Assembly (NCBI RefSeq): GCF_019977315.1
Contig: NZ_AP024652.1
Span: forward strand, 1,054,001 to 1,118,000
From: Arthrobacter sp. StoSoilB22
GTDB lineage: Bacteria > Actinomycetota > Actinomycetes > Actinomycetales > Micrococcaceae
Length of the DNA stretch: 64,000 nucleotides
Direction: 5' to 3'
The first letter of the stretch is position 1, and every line of letters begins with the position of its first letter. Made by a program: the position numbers and the translations under genes. The notes below the pieces were generated by a model. It saw nothing but the letters and a program-made list of their open reading frames with translations. It had not been told where the DNA came from and made no database searches. Positions 8,763-17,717 of this stretch are shown one piece after another.

Positions 8763-8978
8763 TTATTGCCGGCGCCGCTGGCGAACGGAGTCAACTACCA
8801 GGAATATGCCGAGCATGAAGGCCACGGGCAGTCCGTAAAGTGCCGTCCAGGTTACCCACACCGGCGCAACTCCCTCATTAAAAGCCACAGCCATGACCGT
8901 GCCCACTGCGGCCAGGGAGAGGACTGCAATGACGGCGGCGATGATCATGAGGGGGCGGCGGTAACCCGGGAAAGTCAT
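8763..8978 (-). CDS. Small two-helix membrane protein (71 aa)
   Basis: A 71-residue protein starting MTFPGYRRP with two hydrophobic helices (LMIIAAVIAVLSLAAVGTVM and WTALYGLPVAFMLGIFLVVD) and a basic RQRRRQ tail, so both ends are probably cytoplasmic. I do not recognise the family. The ATG at 8978 is favoured over the GTG at 8984 because a TAGCGT -10 box ends 7 nt before it (8986-8991) and no ribosome-binding site is visible, the leaderless pattern. It lies upstream of the helicase-associated gene on the same strand with a 53-bp gap, but that gene has its own -10 box. Function unknown. Confidence 0.6.
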   Translation of the reverse strand: MTFPGYRRPLMIIAAVIAVLSLAAVGTVMAVAFNEGVAPVWVTWTALYGLPVAFMLGIFLVVDSVRQRRRQ

Positions 8979-8985
8979 GGGCACA

Positions 8986-8991
8986 ACGCTA
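8986..8991 (-). promoter_or_regulatory. -10 box TAGCGT for a leaderless small membrane gene
   Basis: TAGCGT lies 7 nt before the ATG at 8978; no Shine-Dalgarno is present between them. Confidence 0.45.
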
Positions 8992-9238
8992 GCAGTTAGG
9001 CCGCAGAGGGGACTTCTGTCTGCACCATTGTTGCCGCTCTTGTCCTGTTCGCGTGCTGCCTGTGTCTTGTTCCGGTGCTGCGTGGTCGCGGCAAAGCGGG
9101 AATAGGGGGTCCGGCAGGATAACCTTGAAGGAACAGACCAACACGGACCGGGCTGTCACCCTCGATCCCGCAGATCCCTGCGGATGCGGTGATTGGCCCG
9201 ACGTGTCTCCCAAAGCAAGAACGAAGAAGGTTGATTAC

Positions 9239-9622
9239 GTGCCTACCGGCAAGGTCAAGTGGTATGACAAGGAAAAAGGCTTCGGATTCCTCGCGGCAGA
9301 AGACGGGCAGGAAGTATTCCTGCCCAAAACGTCCCTGCCCGCGGGCGTAACTGAGCTCAAGGCCGGAACCCGGGTGGAGTTCGGCGTTGCCGACGGCCGC
9401 CGTGGCGCCCAGGCGCTGGGACTGCGCGTCCTGGAGAAAACGCCGTCCATCGCCAAAGCCAAGCGCATGAACGCCAAGGACCTTGCACCCATGGTGCAGG
9501 ACCTGGTGACGGTACTGGATAACCTCTCCGGCTCCTTGTCTTCAGGCAAGTACCCCGACGGCAACAAGGCAAAGGCCATCAGCCTGGCCCTGCGCAAGGT
9601 TGCCGACGAGCTGGAAGCTTAG
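9239..9622 (+). CDS. Cold-shock-domain protein with C-terminal extension
   Basis: A 127-residue protein whose first ~65 residues form a CspA-type OB fold. RNP-1-like KGFGFLA and the opening TGKVKWYDKEKGFGF are clear; RNP-2 is weak (EVFLPKT, where CspA usually has VFVHFS). It should bind single-stranded nucleic acid as an RNA chaperone or regulator. The remaining ~60 residues (KRMNAKDLAPMVQDLVTVLD and onward) are an additional helical domain seen in actinobacterial versions, which makes it longer than the usual 67-70 residues. The GTG at 9239 is chosen because AGAAGG lies 8 nt upstream and the protein then starts with the conserved core; a longer reading frame upstream has no family support. 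The DUF3027 gene follows with its Shine-Dalgarno overlapping this stop codon. Confidence 0.9.
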   Translation: MPTGKVKWYDKEKGFGFLAAEDGQEVFLPKTSLPAGVTELKAGTRVEFGVADGRRGAQALGLRVLEKTPSIAKAKRMNAKDLAPMVQDLVTVLDNLSGSLSSGKYPDGNKAKAISLALRKVADELEA

Positions 9623-9629
9623 GACCGCC

Positions 9630-10190
9630 ATGACTTCGGAATCCGCACAGGACACCAAGGCCGGCCCTGAAGCTGCCCAGGCTCCTGGAAACGGGGAAGC
9701 CCCCGCGCGGAAGCCTGTCGCGGCCAAACCGCGCACCGGGTTACCCGTGTGGCGCACCGGCAAGCCTGACGCGTTTCTGGCTGCCGCCGTCGATGCTGCT
9801 CGTGTTGCAGTTGAAGGCATCGCCAGCCCGGGTGAAGTGGGGGCGCACCTTGGCGCCAAGTCGGAGGGCGACCGTGTGGTGACCCACCTGTTCGAGTCCC
9901 GCCTCGCCGGCTACGGCGGCTGGCAGTGGTACGCCGTGCTCACCCGGAACTCCCGCTCCAAGGTGGTAACGGTGAGCGAGCTCGGTTTGCTGCCCTCAGA
10001 GGATTCCATCCTGGCCCCGGAGTGGGTGCCGTGGGCCAAGCGCGTCCGTCCCGAGGATGAGACGCCGTTGGTGGAAGAGACTGTGGAGGACGTCACGGAG
10101 GAGTCCGTGCAGGCCGCAGAAGACGAGGCCACCGAGGCAGCCGAGGATTCCGACGACGCTGAAGACGACGACGAAACCGGGGCTGAATAG
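9630..10190 (+). CDS. DUF3027 domain protein
   Basis: A 186-residue protein starting at ATG 9630 with AGGA overlapping the preceding stop codon. The central region, LPVWRTGKPDAFLAAAVDAA through GWQWYAVLTRNSRSKVVTVS and LLAPEWVPWAKRVRP-like sequence, matches the actinobacterial DUF3027 family, whose function is not established. Both ends are low-complexity: an Ala/Pro-rich N-terminus and a C-terminal tail of about 40 residues dominated by Asp and Glu. The conserved pairing with a cold-shock-domain gene (7-bp gap, coupled translation) suggests action in the same RNA- or stress-related process, but this is context only. Confidence 0.85.
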   Translation: MTSESAQDTKAGPEAAQAPGNGEAPARKPVAAKPRTGLPVWRTGKPDAFLAAAVDAARVAVEGIASPGEVGAHLGAKSEGDRVVTHLFESRLAGYGGWQWYAVLTRNSRSKVVTVSELGLLPSEDSILAPEWVPWAKRVRPEDETPLVEETVEDVTEESVQAAEDEATEAAEDSDDAEDDDETGAE

Positions 10191-10233
10191 GCATTGCGGA
10201 AACCCGGGGTGACCACAGTGAAGGCGGACGCTG

Positions 10234-11541
10234 ATGTCCACCTTTAGGTCACTCGGAATCCTCAACTACCGCATCTGGTTCTTCGGTGCGCTGATCTCCA
10301 ACATCGGCACCTGGATGCAGCGGACGGCGCAGGACTGGTTGGTCTTTGACCACTTGACCGCGCACGACGCCGGGGCCATGGGCATTACCCTGGCACTCCA
10401 ACTCGGTCCCCAGCTTTTCCTTGCTCCGTGGGCGGGGCTGCTGGCCGATCGTTACAGCCGGCGGAAGCTCCTGCTCATCACCTTGGTGGCCATGGCCCTC
10501 CTCAGTACGGGCCTGGGCGTGTTGGTACTGCTGGGCGTCGCTGAACTCTGGCACGTCTACCTCTTTGCCCTCATGCTTGGAATAGTCACTGCCGTGGACG
10601 CCCCCGTCCGCCAGACTTTCGTCTCCGAACTCGTCACCGACGATTACCTGCCCAACGCGGTTGCGCTCAACAGCGCCTCCTTCAACGTGGCGCGGATGAT
10701 CGGCCCCGCTGTTTCCGGTGTTCTGACGGTGGTGGTGGGCCCCGGCTGGGTGTTCCTCATCAACACGGTGTCTTTCGTTGCCATGCTGTGGGCACTGAAA
10801 CTTATTCCTGCGTCCTCACTCCGCAGTCAACCCCGGGCAGCCGCGGGCAAGGGGCGGATCAGGGAGGGATTGCAGTATGTCAGGAACAGGCCCGACATCC
10901 AGGTGGTCCTGGTGGCGATCTTCATCGTGGGCACGTTCGGGCTCAATTTCCCCCTGTTCATCGCAGCCATGGTGGGCACCCAATTCGGCATGGATGCGGG
11001 TGCCTTTGGGGCCTTGAACTCGGTCATGGCCATTGGCTCGGTGACCGGTGCGCTGTTGGCCGCCCGGCGAGGCAGGCCGCGCCTCAGGTTGATCTTCGGG
11101 GCCGCCGGCGGGTTCGGACTTGCCAGCGCCCTGGCCGCATTGGCACCCAACGCCGTGCTGTTCGGGCTCGCCCTGATTCCGTGCGGACTCTTCGCCCTGA
11201 CCCTTATCACCAGCGCCAACGGCTACGTTCAATCCACCACGGAAGCCGTGATGCGCGGGCGGGTCATGTCCCTCTACATGGCCATCTTCATGGGCGGCAC
11301 CCCCATCGGGGCACCGCTGGTGGGGTTGGTGGCCAACGTCGGTGGCCCACGGTGGGCCGTGGGCGTCGCCGCGGTTGCCGGCGTCAGCACCGCCGTCGTG
11401 GGTTTGCTGTGGATCATCCGTGCGAAACAACTGCGGCTCCGTTTTGACCGCCGGGCCCGCGGACTGCGGCACTTCCGGGTGGAGTCGCTGCTTGCCCCTC
11501 CGGATACGGACGACGACGGCGCAAGCAGGCAGGGCGGGTAG
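10234..11541 (+). CDS. MFS transporter (EntS-like, 12 TM)
   Basis: A 435-residue major facilitator. The first helices (FRSLGILNYRIWFFGALISN, then GTWMQRTAQDWLVF) are typical of the MFS_3/EntS-type exporters. The cytoplasmic loop 2-3 motif GLLADRYSRRKLLL corresponds to the MFS motif A. About twelve hydrophobic segments are visible, and the C-terminus is a charged cytoplasmic tail. EntS homologues export siderophores, but many relatives export drugs, so the substrate is open. It follows DUF3027 by 43 bp with GAAGG 8 nt before the ATG and is convergent with serC. Confidence 0.85.
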   Translation: MSTFRSLGILNYRIWFFGALISNIGTWMQRTAQDWLVFDHLTAHDAGAMGITLALQLGPQLFLAPWAGLLADRYSRRKLLLITLVAMALLSTGLGVLVLLGVAELWHVYLFALMLGIVTAVDAPVRQTFVSELVTDDYLPNAVALNSASFNVARMIGPAVSGVLTVVVGPGWVFLINTVSFVAMLWALKLIPASSLRSQPRAAAGKGRIREGLQYVRNRPDIQVVLVAIFIVGTFGLNFPLFIAAMVGTQFGMDAGAFGALNSVMAIGSVTGALLAARRGRPRLRLIFGAAGGFGLASALAALAPNAVLFGLALIPCGLFALTLITSANGYVQSTTEAVMRGRVMSLYMAIFMGGTPIGAPLVGLVANVGGPRWAVGVAAVAGVSTAVVGLLWIIRAKQLRLRFDRRARGLRHFRVESLLAPPDTDDDGASRQGG

Positions 11542-11622
11542 CGCACCTTAAATGGCGGCGGCTTAAATGGCAGCGGCGCCGTACGTGAGCTACCCGCACG
11601 ACGCCGGCCAAAGCCCGTGGTG

Positions 11623-12801
<1,179 letters not shown>

Positions 12802-12906
12802 TCAACTGCCCCTTCGACACCCCAATTCTGCCTGACACGGCCCGGCCTCAGGAACCTGCCACCGTCATAGTCCGCCACGTGGAATGCGGTCCCACCGAAT
12901 GCGACC

Positions 12907-12927
12907 GGAATTATCCAGAGTAATTCC
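12907..12927. promoter_or_regulatory. Perfect 7-7-7 inverted repeat between serC and ideR
   Basis: GGAATTA and TAATTCC flank a 7-nt spacer. The site is 120 bp before the ideR ATG and just upstream of a TAGGCT hexamer (12936-12941) that could serve as -10 box. It does not match the classical iron box. The rest of 12754-13046 shows nothing else I can support. Confidence 0.45.
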
Positions 12928-13046
12928 AAATAAGCTAGGCTGGGGGTTGGCGTTCAGGGGGCGGCGGTGCACACCGTCCGCCCTTGCCAGGGACGCGGTA
13001 CGGTGGAGATTACGCAAGGAACTGCGTTCGAGGAGAGCTGAGCTGG

Positions 13047-13742
13047 ATGACGGATCTGATCGATACCACTGAGATGTATCTTCGGACCATTTTGGAGCTT
13101 GAAGAAGAAAACATTGTGGCCCTGCGGGCCCGCATCGCCGAGCGCCTGCGGCACTCCGGCCCCACTGTTTCCCAGACCATTGGACGCATGGAGCGCGATG
13201 GCCTGGTGATTGTGTCCAACGACCGCCACCTGGAACTGACGGAAGCGGGCCGGAAGCGCGCCACCGAAGTCATGCGCAAGCACCGCCTCGCGGAGCGCCT
13301 GCTGGCCGACGTCATTGGGCTTGATTGGGCCTACGTCCATGATGAAGCGTGCCGCTGGGAGCACGTCATGAGCGAGCGTGTGGAGCGTCGGCTCTACGAG
13401 CTCTTGGAACACCCCACGGAGTCTCCCTACGGCAACCCCATCCCCGGACTTGAAGCGCTTGGCGGCCTTGCCAGCCAGCCCTTCCCTCGGCTGGATGTCA
13501 ACCTGCTCCAGGCAATGGACGGATATGCCGCCGCTACCCGCGTGGTGGTCAGCCGCCTCGCGGAGCCCATCCAGGTTGAGCCGGAGCTCCTGACCCAATT
13601 GGACGAAGGCGGAATCCGTCCCGGCGCAAGTGTCTCGCTGGAGCGCGTCGGCGAGTACATCTCCGTCCGTGTTCCGGGCATCGAAGGCGCTTTGGAGCTG
13701 CCGCCCGAGGTGGCTGCGCACGTCTTCGTATCCCTCAACTGA
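13047..13742 (+). CDS. ideR: Iron-dependent regulator of the DtxR/IdeR family
   Basis: A 231-residue metalloregulator. The N-terminal sequence, DTTEMYLRTILELEEE then LRARIAERLRHSGPTVSQTI, is the DtxR/IdeR helix-turn-helix. The dimerisation and metal domain has HRLAERLLADVIGL and DEACRWEHVMSE, supplying the Met10, Cys102, Glu105 and His106-type ligands. A C-terminal SH3-like domain fills residues ~150-231. Full-length IdeR proteins are about 230 residues, so this is the iron-sensing type rather than short MntR. With Fe2+ bound it should repress iron uptake and activate storage genes. The ATG at 13047 is preceded by GAGGAGA at about 10 nt; upstream in-frame codons are non-conserved. Confidence 0.92.
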   Translation: MTDLIDTTEMYLRTILELEEENIVALRARIAERLRHSGPTVSQTIGRMERDGLVIVSNDRHLELTEAGRKRATEVMRKHRLAERLLADVIGLDWAYVHDEACRWEHVMSERVERRLYELLEHPTESPYGNPIPGLEALGGLASQPFPRLDVNLLQAMDGYAAATRVVVSRLAEPIQVEPELLTQLDEGGIRPGASVSLERVGEYISVRVPGIEGALELPPEVAAHVFVSLN

Positions 13743-13888
13743 GTGTCGCCGGCAGCGCCGTGTCAAACCTCACTTCTGTCACTTTTTAGCGCGCGTGACC
13801 TGCGGTTTTCCGAAAAAGATGATAAAGGCCTTCCGCGCTGAGTGCGTTCCTGTTGATAACGAATTTATTACCGAAGGCCTTAATCCCC

Positions 13889-13894
13889 TATAGT
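13889..13894 (+). promoter_or_regulatory. Probable -10 box TATAGT before the first ydaO riboswitch
   Basis: TATAGT lies in an AT-rich patch between ideR and the riboswitch, with a weak TTATTA at 13865-13870 (18-bp spacer). Transcription would start near 13901, about 30 nt before the riboswitch core. Confidence 0.45.
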
Positions 13895-13929
13895 TATTTA
13901 CTAGCGCTGATACCAAAGCGTTACCTGAT

Positions 13930-14150
13930 CCGGAGCCGAGCTCTGCCAGCGGACCAGGTGTGTCACCCACCACTGGCAGAGGCGGGGGAACCACAAGCGG
14001 CTGTCTAAAGAAGCAGCCTTGGGGTGAAGTCCGCAGCAGAAGTGCCCACGTATACAAGTCCCTCTTGGGATACCTGTGTGCCGTGAGCGCCTCGCGCGGA
14101 CCGGGTCTTTGTACTCTCTGACCCGAATCCGACAGCTAACTTCGCAGGCT
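13930..14150 (+). promoter_or_regulatory. ydaO-yuaA (c-di-AMP) riboswitch
   Basis: Conserved blocks of the ydaO class are visible in order: CTCTGCCAG (13941) paired with CTGGCAGAG, GGCGGGGGAACCAC, CTTGGGGTGAAG, and CCGAATCCGACAGCTAACTTCGCAGG near the 3' end, 20-30 nt before the M23 peptidase start. ydaO riboswitches bind c-di-AMP and usually switch expression off; in actinobacteria they precede resuscitation-factor and cell-wall-hydrolase genes. The region 13743-13930 between ideR and the riboswitch holds the promoter and nothing else I can support. Confidence 0.88.
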
Positions 14151-14169
14151 TTTGAGAGAGGAACAGAGT

Positions 14170-15006
14170 TTGACATCGCAGAACGTCAGGGGTCGCCGCC
14201 GCGCGTCCGGCCCCGCTGCTGAGCTGCGGCCAGCCACCGTCGTCACGGAGATCCGGCCCCGCGCCACCGAGCGTCAAGTGCGCCGCCGTAAGAGCCCCCT
14301 GCGCCAGGTTGCCGACTTCGCCGCTGCCAGCGGCGTCGGGCAGAAGGCCGGTGTTGCGCTTGCCGCCACCGGGCTTGCCCTGACTGTCGGCCTGCCGGCC
14401 ACCAGCCCGGTCATGGCCACCTCGGAATCGGGCCAGACCGAGTCCGCCCTCGCCGTCGCAGCCCCCGCGGGCAGCCAGCCCGAGGTTTCCGCGGCAGCGT
14501 CGGCAAAGATCGACTTCAGCCGAGCCGCAGTCGCCACTGCCGCTGACCCCGATGGGAAGTTGAAGCAACTGCTCAGCGCCCAGTCGGCCGGAAGCATCCA
14601 GCGCGCGTCATCCGTTGGCACCATGGCCAGCCCCCTTGACACACTTACCACGGCATCGCCCTTCGGCTACCGTGTCAGCCCCCTCACGGGCGGCGCCGGC
14701 GACTTCCACCGGGGCCAGGACTTCGTTGCCCAGTGCGGCACCGCTGTCCACGCAGCAGCAACCGGCAAGGTCACTTTCGCCGGATGGCACGAATATGGCG
14801 GAGGCAACCGTGTGGTTATCGACCACGGCAACGGCCTCGAGACCACGTACAACCACCTGTCGTCCTTCACCGTCCAGGTGGGACAAACCGTCAACCGTGG
14901 CGATACCGTCGCGCTGAGCGGCACCACGGGCGCTTCAACCGGCTGCCACCTCCACTTCGAGGTTCAGGTCAACGGTGAAGTAGTAGACCCCATGGGCTGG
15001 CTCTAA
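14170..15006 (+). CDS. Secreted M23-family peptidoglycan endopeptidase
   Basis: A 278-residue exported protein. A long basic N-terminus (RQVRRRKSPLRQVADFA) leads to a hydrophobic signal segment (KAGVALAATGLALTVGLPA). The C-terminal ~115 residues are a LytM/M23 domain with the zinc ligands HRGQD and HLHFEV and a TYNHLSSF motif; the two cysteines in AQCGTAV and TGCHLHF probably form a disulfide. It should cut peptide cross-links in peptidoglycan outside the membrane. The start is TTG 14170 with GAGAGGAA 6 nt upstream. It sits directly behind the first ydaO riboswitch, so c-di-AMP probably controls it, tying wall turnover to osmotic state. Confidence 0.9.
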   Translation: MTSQNVRGRRRASGPAAELRPATVVTEIRPRATERQVRRRKSPLRQVADFAAASGVGQKAGVALAATGLALTVGLPATSPVMATSESGQTESALAVAAPAGSQPEVSAAASAKIDFSRAAVATAADPDGKLKQLLSAQSAGSIQRASSVGTMASPLDTLTTASPFGYRVSPLTGGAGDFHRGQDFVAQCGTAVHAAATGKVTFAGWHEYGGGNRVVIDHGNGLETTYNHLSSFTVQVGQTVNRGDTVALSGTTGASTGCHLHFEVQVNGEVVDPMGWL

Positions 15007-15056
15007 CCAATCTGATGGTCGCCTCTCGCATGTGCGGGACATCCCGTGACCTGAAT

Positions 15057-15085
15057 GTGACATTTGCGTTCAACTGTTGTAGCGT
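15057..15085 (+). promoter_or_regulatory. Promoter before the second ydaO riboswitch
   Basis: -35 GTGACA (15057-15062) and -10 TAGCGT (15080-15085) with a 17-bp spacer. Transcription would start near 15092, about 40 nt before the riboswitch core. This gives the NlpC/P60 gene its own promoter rather than read-through from the M23 gene. Confidence 0.5.
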
Positions 15086-15131
15086 ACAGAGCGCATCGGC
15101 TTTTTAGGGGGCCGGTGCACTTGAGTGGATT

Positions 15132-15300
15132 GCCTAGCTCTGCCACCTCTCAAGGTCCGTTCGCATAAATCGTCTGGCAGGGGCGGGGGAACCACTTCTG
15201 GTCTTCGTGAGAAGGCCTTGGGGTTAAGTCGCAAAACTTCCTTGGAAGCGGCGCGGCCGGATGACTCCCATCCGAATCCGACAGCTCACCTCGCAGGCAT
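15132..15300 (+). promoter_or_regulatory. Second ydaO-yuaA (c-di-AMP) riboswitch
   Basis: The same blocks as the first copy recur: CTCTGCCA (15138) with TGGCAGG, GGCGGGGGAACCAC, CTTGGGGTTAAG and CCGAATCCGACAGCTCACC before GCAGG. The variable stems differ in sequence from the first copy, so this is a diverged paralogous riboswitch, not a recent duplication. It ends 18 nt before the NlpC/P60 start. Confidence 0.88.
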
Positions 15301-15317
15301 TGGGAGAGGCTACCTAC

Positions 15318-16061
15318 GTGTCATCACGCACTACCCCTGCGCGCCATCGCGCCCAAACGGTTCGCACGAACCCGTTGAACACGCTTTCCAAGGCTGTATC
15401 CACCAACGCCGGAACCATGAGCCGTCAGGCCATCGTTCTGGCTGCAGCCTCAGGCCTCGTCCTCACCGTCGGATTGCCCGCACAGGCAGCCGACGCCGAT
15501 GTTTCCAAGACTGAAGCCTCCAGCACCCAGCAGCTGGTTGTAACGGCAGTGGTTACCGCAGAGCCAACAGCCACCGTTTCCTTCGAGAGCCCCACCGTGG
15601 CCACCAAGGAAGCCCCCAAAGTAGTCCAGCGCGCAGCGCAGGTTACCGAACGAGCAACGGCCACCACGGACGAAGCCCCTGAAGCCGTGACGGCGAAGTC
15701 CTCCGAGGCCAAGGACCCGGCTGCCAGCGCAGCTGCTTCCGGCCTTGCTGCTATCGCCTACACCGGCATCGGCTCCCCCTACGTTTGGGGCGGAACAACA
15801 CCTAACGGCTGGGACTGCTCCGGCTTCACCCAGTGGGTCTACGCCCAGGCAGGCATCAGCATCCCGCGCGTTAACGCCTGGACGGCTATGACGCCCACCA
15901 GCACTCCTTCTCCCGGCGACCTCGTCATGCAGAACGGCGGAGCCCATGTGGGCATCTACGTCGGCAATGGCATGATGATCAGCGCTTTGAACCCCGGCCA
16001 GGGAACGCTGCTGCACTCCGTAGCGTCCACCGGCACCTCCTCGTTCTACACCCTCCGCTAG
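15318..16061 (+). CDS. Secreted NlpC/P60 peptidoglycan hydrolase
   Basis: A 247-residue exported protein. The start is GTG 15318 with GGGAGAGG 8 nt upstream. After a basic N-terminus the signal segment RQAIVLAAASGLVLTVGLPAQAAD ends in an AQA-type cleavage site. An Ala/Thr/Val/Glu-rich low-complexity linker (about residues 65-145) leads to the catalytic domain: SPYVWGGTTPNGWDCSGFTQ gives the nucleophile Cys and AHVGIYVG the His. NlpC/P60 enzymes usually cleave D-Glu-mDAP or similar stem-peptide bonds. It is the first gene after the second ydaO riboswitch, so c-di-AMP should lower its expression. The gene at 16161 is a paralogue with the same signal-region design. Confidence 0.92.
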   Translation: MSSRTTPARHRAQTVRTNPLNTLSKAVSTNAGTMSRQAIVLAAASGLVLTVGLPAQAADADVSKTEASSTQQLVVTAVVTAEPTATVSFESPTVATKEAPKVVQRAAQVTERATATTDEAPEAVTAKSSEAKDPAASAAASGLAAIAYTGIGSPYVWGGTTPNGWDCSGFTQWVYAQAGISIPRVNAWTAMTPTSTPSPGDLVMQNGGAHVGIYVGNGMMISALNPGQGTLLHSVASTGTSSFYTLR

Positions 16062-16076
16062 AAACAACCCGGTTCG

Positions 16077-16112
16077 GGGTGGGCCGGCATGCCCGCAATG
16101 CCGGTCCTACCC
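16077..16112 (+). other. Intergenic hairpin between the two NlpC/P60 genes
   Basis: GGCCGGCAT and ATGCCGGTC, extended by GGGT and ACCC, can form a long stem with a 6-7 nt loop. No T-run follows, so it is not a classical terminator; it may stabilise or process a bicistronic mRNA. Confidence 0.45.
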
Positions 16113-16160
16113 GCTACCCGTGTGCACCCCAACGGCGCTCGGATACGAAAAGAGAAAATC

Positions 16161-16958
16161 ATGACCAGTGCAAACAAGCTTGCACGGCACCGCGCTGAGG
16201 CCCCCAAGACCAGCTCGCTTGCCGTCATTGCCAAGGCTGTCAGCTCCAACGCCGGTGGCGTTGGCCGCCAGGCAGCAGTGATCGCCGCAGCTTCAGGCCT
16301 GGTCCTGACCAGCGGCATCGCGGCCAACGCAGCCGAGACCAACGTTGATCGTGAGTCGACCTCCACGTCCACATTGGACATCCAGTCCGTAGTGCAGGCC
16401 ACCATCGCGGCCGACTCCACTGTGGCTATCTCTTACGAGCGTCCCGTGGTTACCACGGTGGAAGCTCCGGCTCCCGTTGTGGTGGAAGAAGCGCCGACCA
16501 AGGTTGAAGCAAAGGTTGAAGCCACGGAAGCACCTGCGGTTGCCGCCAAGGCCGCTCCTGCAGCCAACGCCACCGTGGCCGTCAGCAACTCAACCCCCGC
16601 TCCAGCAGCTCCGGCGGCTTCCAGCGGACTCGGCGCAGCCATCGCTGCAGCTGCTTACGCCCAGCTCGGCGTCACCCAGGACTGCACCATGCTGGTCACC
16701 AACTCCCTTGCAGCCGTGGGAATCAACTTCCACGACTGGCCTGCAGGTTACCTCTCCTTGGGCCGCACGGTCAGTGCAGCAGAAGCCCAGCCCGGCGACC
16801 TCGCCTACTACGCAAACGGTGGTTTGGCCGGACAGGCGCACATCGCTGTATACGTGGGCAACGGCCAGGCAGTTCACGGTGGATGGAACGGATCCACCAC
16901 GGCACTGTTCAGCGTCAACGTCGGTTCCGGCCCGGTTTTCATCCGCGTCAACGGCTGA
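16161..16958 (+). CDS. Secreted NlpC/P60-like protein, diverged paralogue
   Basis: A 265-residue exported protein. Its N-terminus (AKAVSSNAGGVGRQAAVIAA then SGLVLTSGIAANAAET) is clearly paralogous to the signal region of the gene at 15318. A long Ala/Val/Glu/Pro linker follows (about residues 90-160). The C-terminal domain keeps a Cys (QDCTMLVTNSL), a PGDLAYY segment and a His (AHIAVYVGNGQAVHGG), but the usual DCSGF is DCTML and the WGG motif is missing. It may be an NlpC/P60 enzyme of altered specificity or a binding protein. There is no riboswitch in the 100-bp gap, so it is probably read from the upstream promoter. A strong terminator follows. Confidence 0.8.
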   Translation: MTSANKLARHRAEAPKTSSLAVIAKAVSSNAGGVGRQAAVIAAASGLVLTSGIAANAAETNVDRESTSTSTLDIQSVVQATIAADSTVAISYERPVVTTVEAPAPVVVEEAPTKVEAKVEATEAPAVAAKAAPAANATVAVSNSTPAPAAPAASSGLGAAIAAAAYAQLGVTQDCTMLVTNSLAAVGINFHDWPAGYLSLGRTVSAAEAQPGDLAYYANGGLAGQAHIAVYVGNGQAVHGGWNGSTTALFSVNVGSGPVFIRVNG

Positions 16959-16970
16959 TTCACTTTCTTC

Positions 16971-17006
16971 AGAACACCCCGCAGGCTCCGGCCGGCGGGG
17001 TGTTCT
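16971..17006 (+). terminator. Rho-independent terminator after the NlpC/P60 pair
   Basis: Perfect 12-bp stem AGAACACCCCGC / GCGGGGTGTTCT with a 12-nt loop, followed by GCTTT. Confidence 0.85.
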
Positions 17007-17174
17007 GCTTTAACCGCGCATGAACTCTTGCCGACACTGTGAGCGAAACGACAGAAAAATTCGTTGATACGGCATATAAGTGCTTACCCTTATGTTGTCG
17101 ATCCACAGCCCGTACATGCAGAGGGCAGCCGGCCCTCGTGCCCCTGACGGGTGCGGCCGTGAAGAGGTACGTGC

Positions 17175-17675
17175 ATGCGCACACTCGTTCTGAATGCTGG
17201 ATATGAACCGCTGGCGGTAATCACATTCCGCCGGGCGCTGGTCCTTGTGCTCACTGGGAAAGCTAGCGTAGTGGCCGAAGGCGACGAGCCTGTCGTCGGG
17301 CCACAGGAAATTCTTGGACGCCCGTCCGTGATTCTCCTTAACCGCTACATACGTCCCAAGTACAACAAGGTCACCGCCGTGAGCCGCCGCGGGGTGCTTC
17401 GCCGCGACGGTCACCGGTGCGCCTATTGCGGCAAAACAGCCCACACCATAGACCACGTCCACCCCAAATCCAGGGGCGGCGCGGATTCCTGGGAAAACCT
17501 GGTTGCGGCGTGCTTGAAATGCAACAACGCCAAAAGCGACCACACACTGGGTGAAATGGGTTGGAAGCTCCGTTTCAAACCCGGGGTGCCCCAGGGAACC
17601 ATGTGGCAGATCAAAGAACTCGAGAAACCTGCGCCGGACTGGGACCCGTTCCTTTTGCCGGAATCCGCTGCCTGA
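17175..17675 (+). CDS. HNH endonuclease-fold protein
   Basis: A 166-residue protein with a beta-rich N-terminus (MRTLVLNAGYEPLAVITFRR) followed by a complete HNH motif: HRCAYCGKTAHTIDHVHPKS then WENLVAACLKCNNAKSDHT. The two CxxC pairs bind structural zinc and the first His of IDHVHPKS is the catalytic candidate. This single-domain type is widespread in actinobacterial chromosomes and its physiological substrate is not established. No toxin-antitoxin or restriction partner is nearby, so a housekeeping nuclease role is more likely than defence. The ATG at 17175 is preceded by GAAGAGGTACGTGC. It lies upstream of the molybdenum cofactor genes, but mobA has its own leaderless promoter. Confidence 0.88.
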   Translation: MRTLVLNAGYEPLAVITFRRALVLVLTGKASVVAEGDEPVVGPQEILGRPSVILLNRYIRPKYNKVTAVSRRGVLRRDGHRCAYCGKTAHTIDHVHPKSRGGADSWENLVAACLKCNNAKSDHTLGEMGWKLRFKPGVPQGTMWQIKELEKPAPDWDPFLLPESAA

Positions 17676-17705
17676 TCGATTTCTGCTGACCTCCGGCCGC
17701 CCGGG

Positions 17706-17711
17706 TAGTCT
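17706..17711 (+). promoter_or_regulatory. -10 box TAGTCT for leaderless mobA
   Basis: TAGTCT ends 6 nt before the ATG at 17718, which has no Shine-Dalgarno, so transcription should start at the A of the start codon. Confidence 0.55.
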
Positions 17712-17717
17712 GGGCGG

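Noticed and set aside
9053..9238. N-terminal extension of the cold-shock protein
   Set aside because: The extra residues are non-conserved and the good Shine-Dalgarno lies before GTG 9239.
17175..17675. HNH gene as part of a restriction or defence system
   Set aside because: No methylase, helicase or toxin-antitoxin partner nearby; this single-domain type is a common chromosomal gene in actinobacteria.
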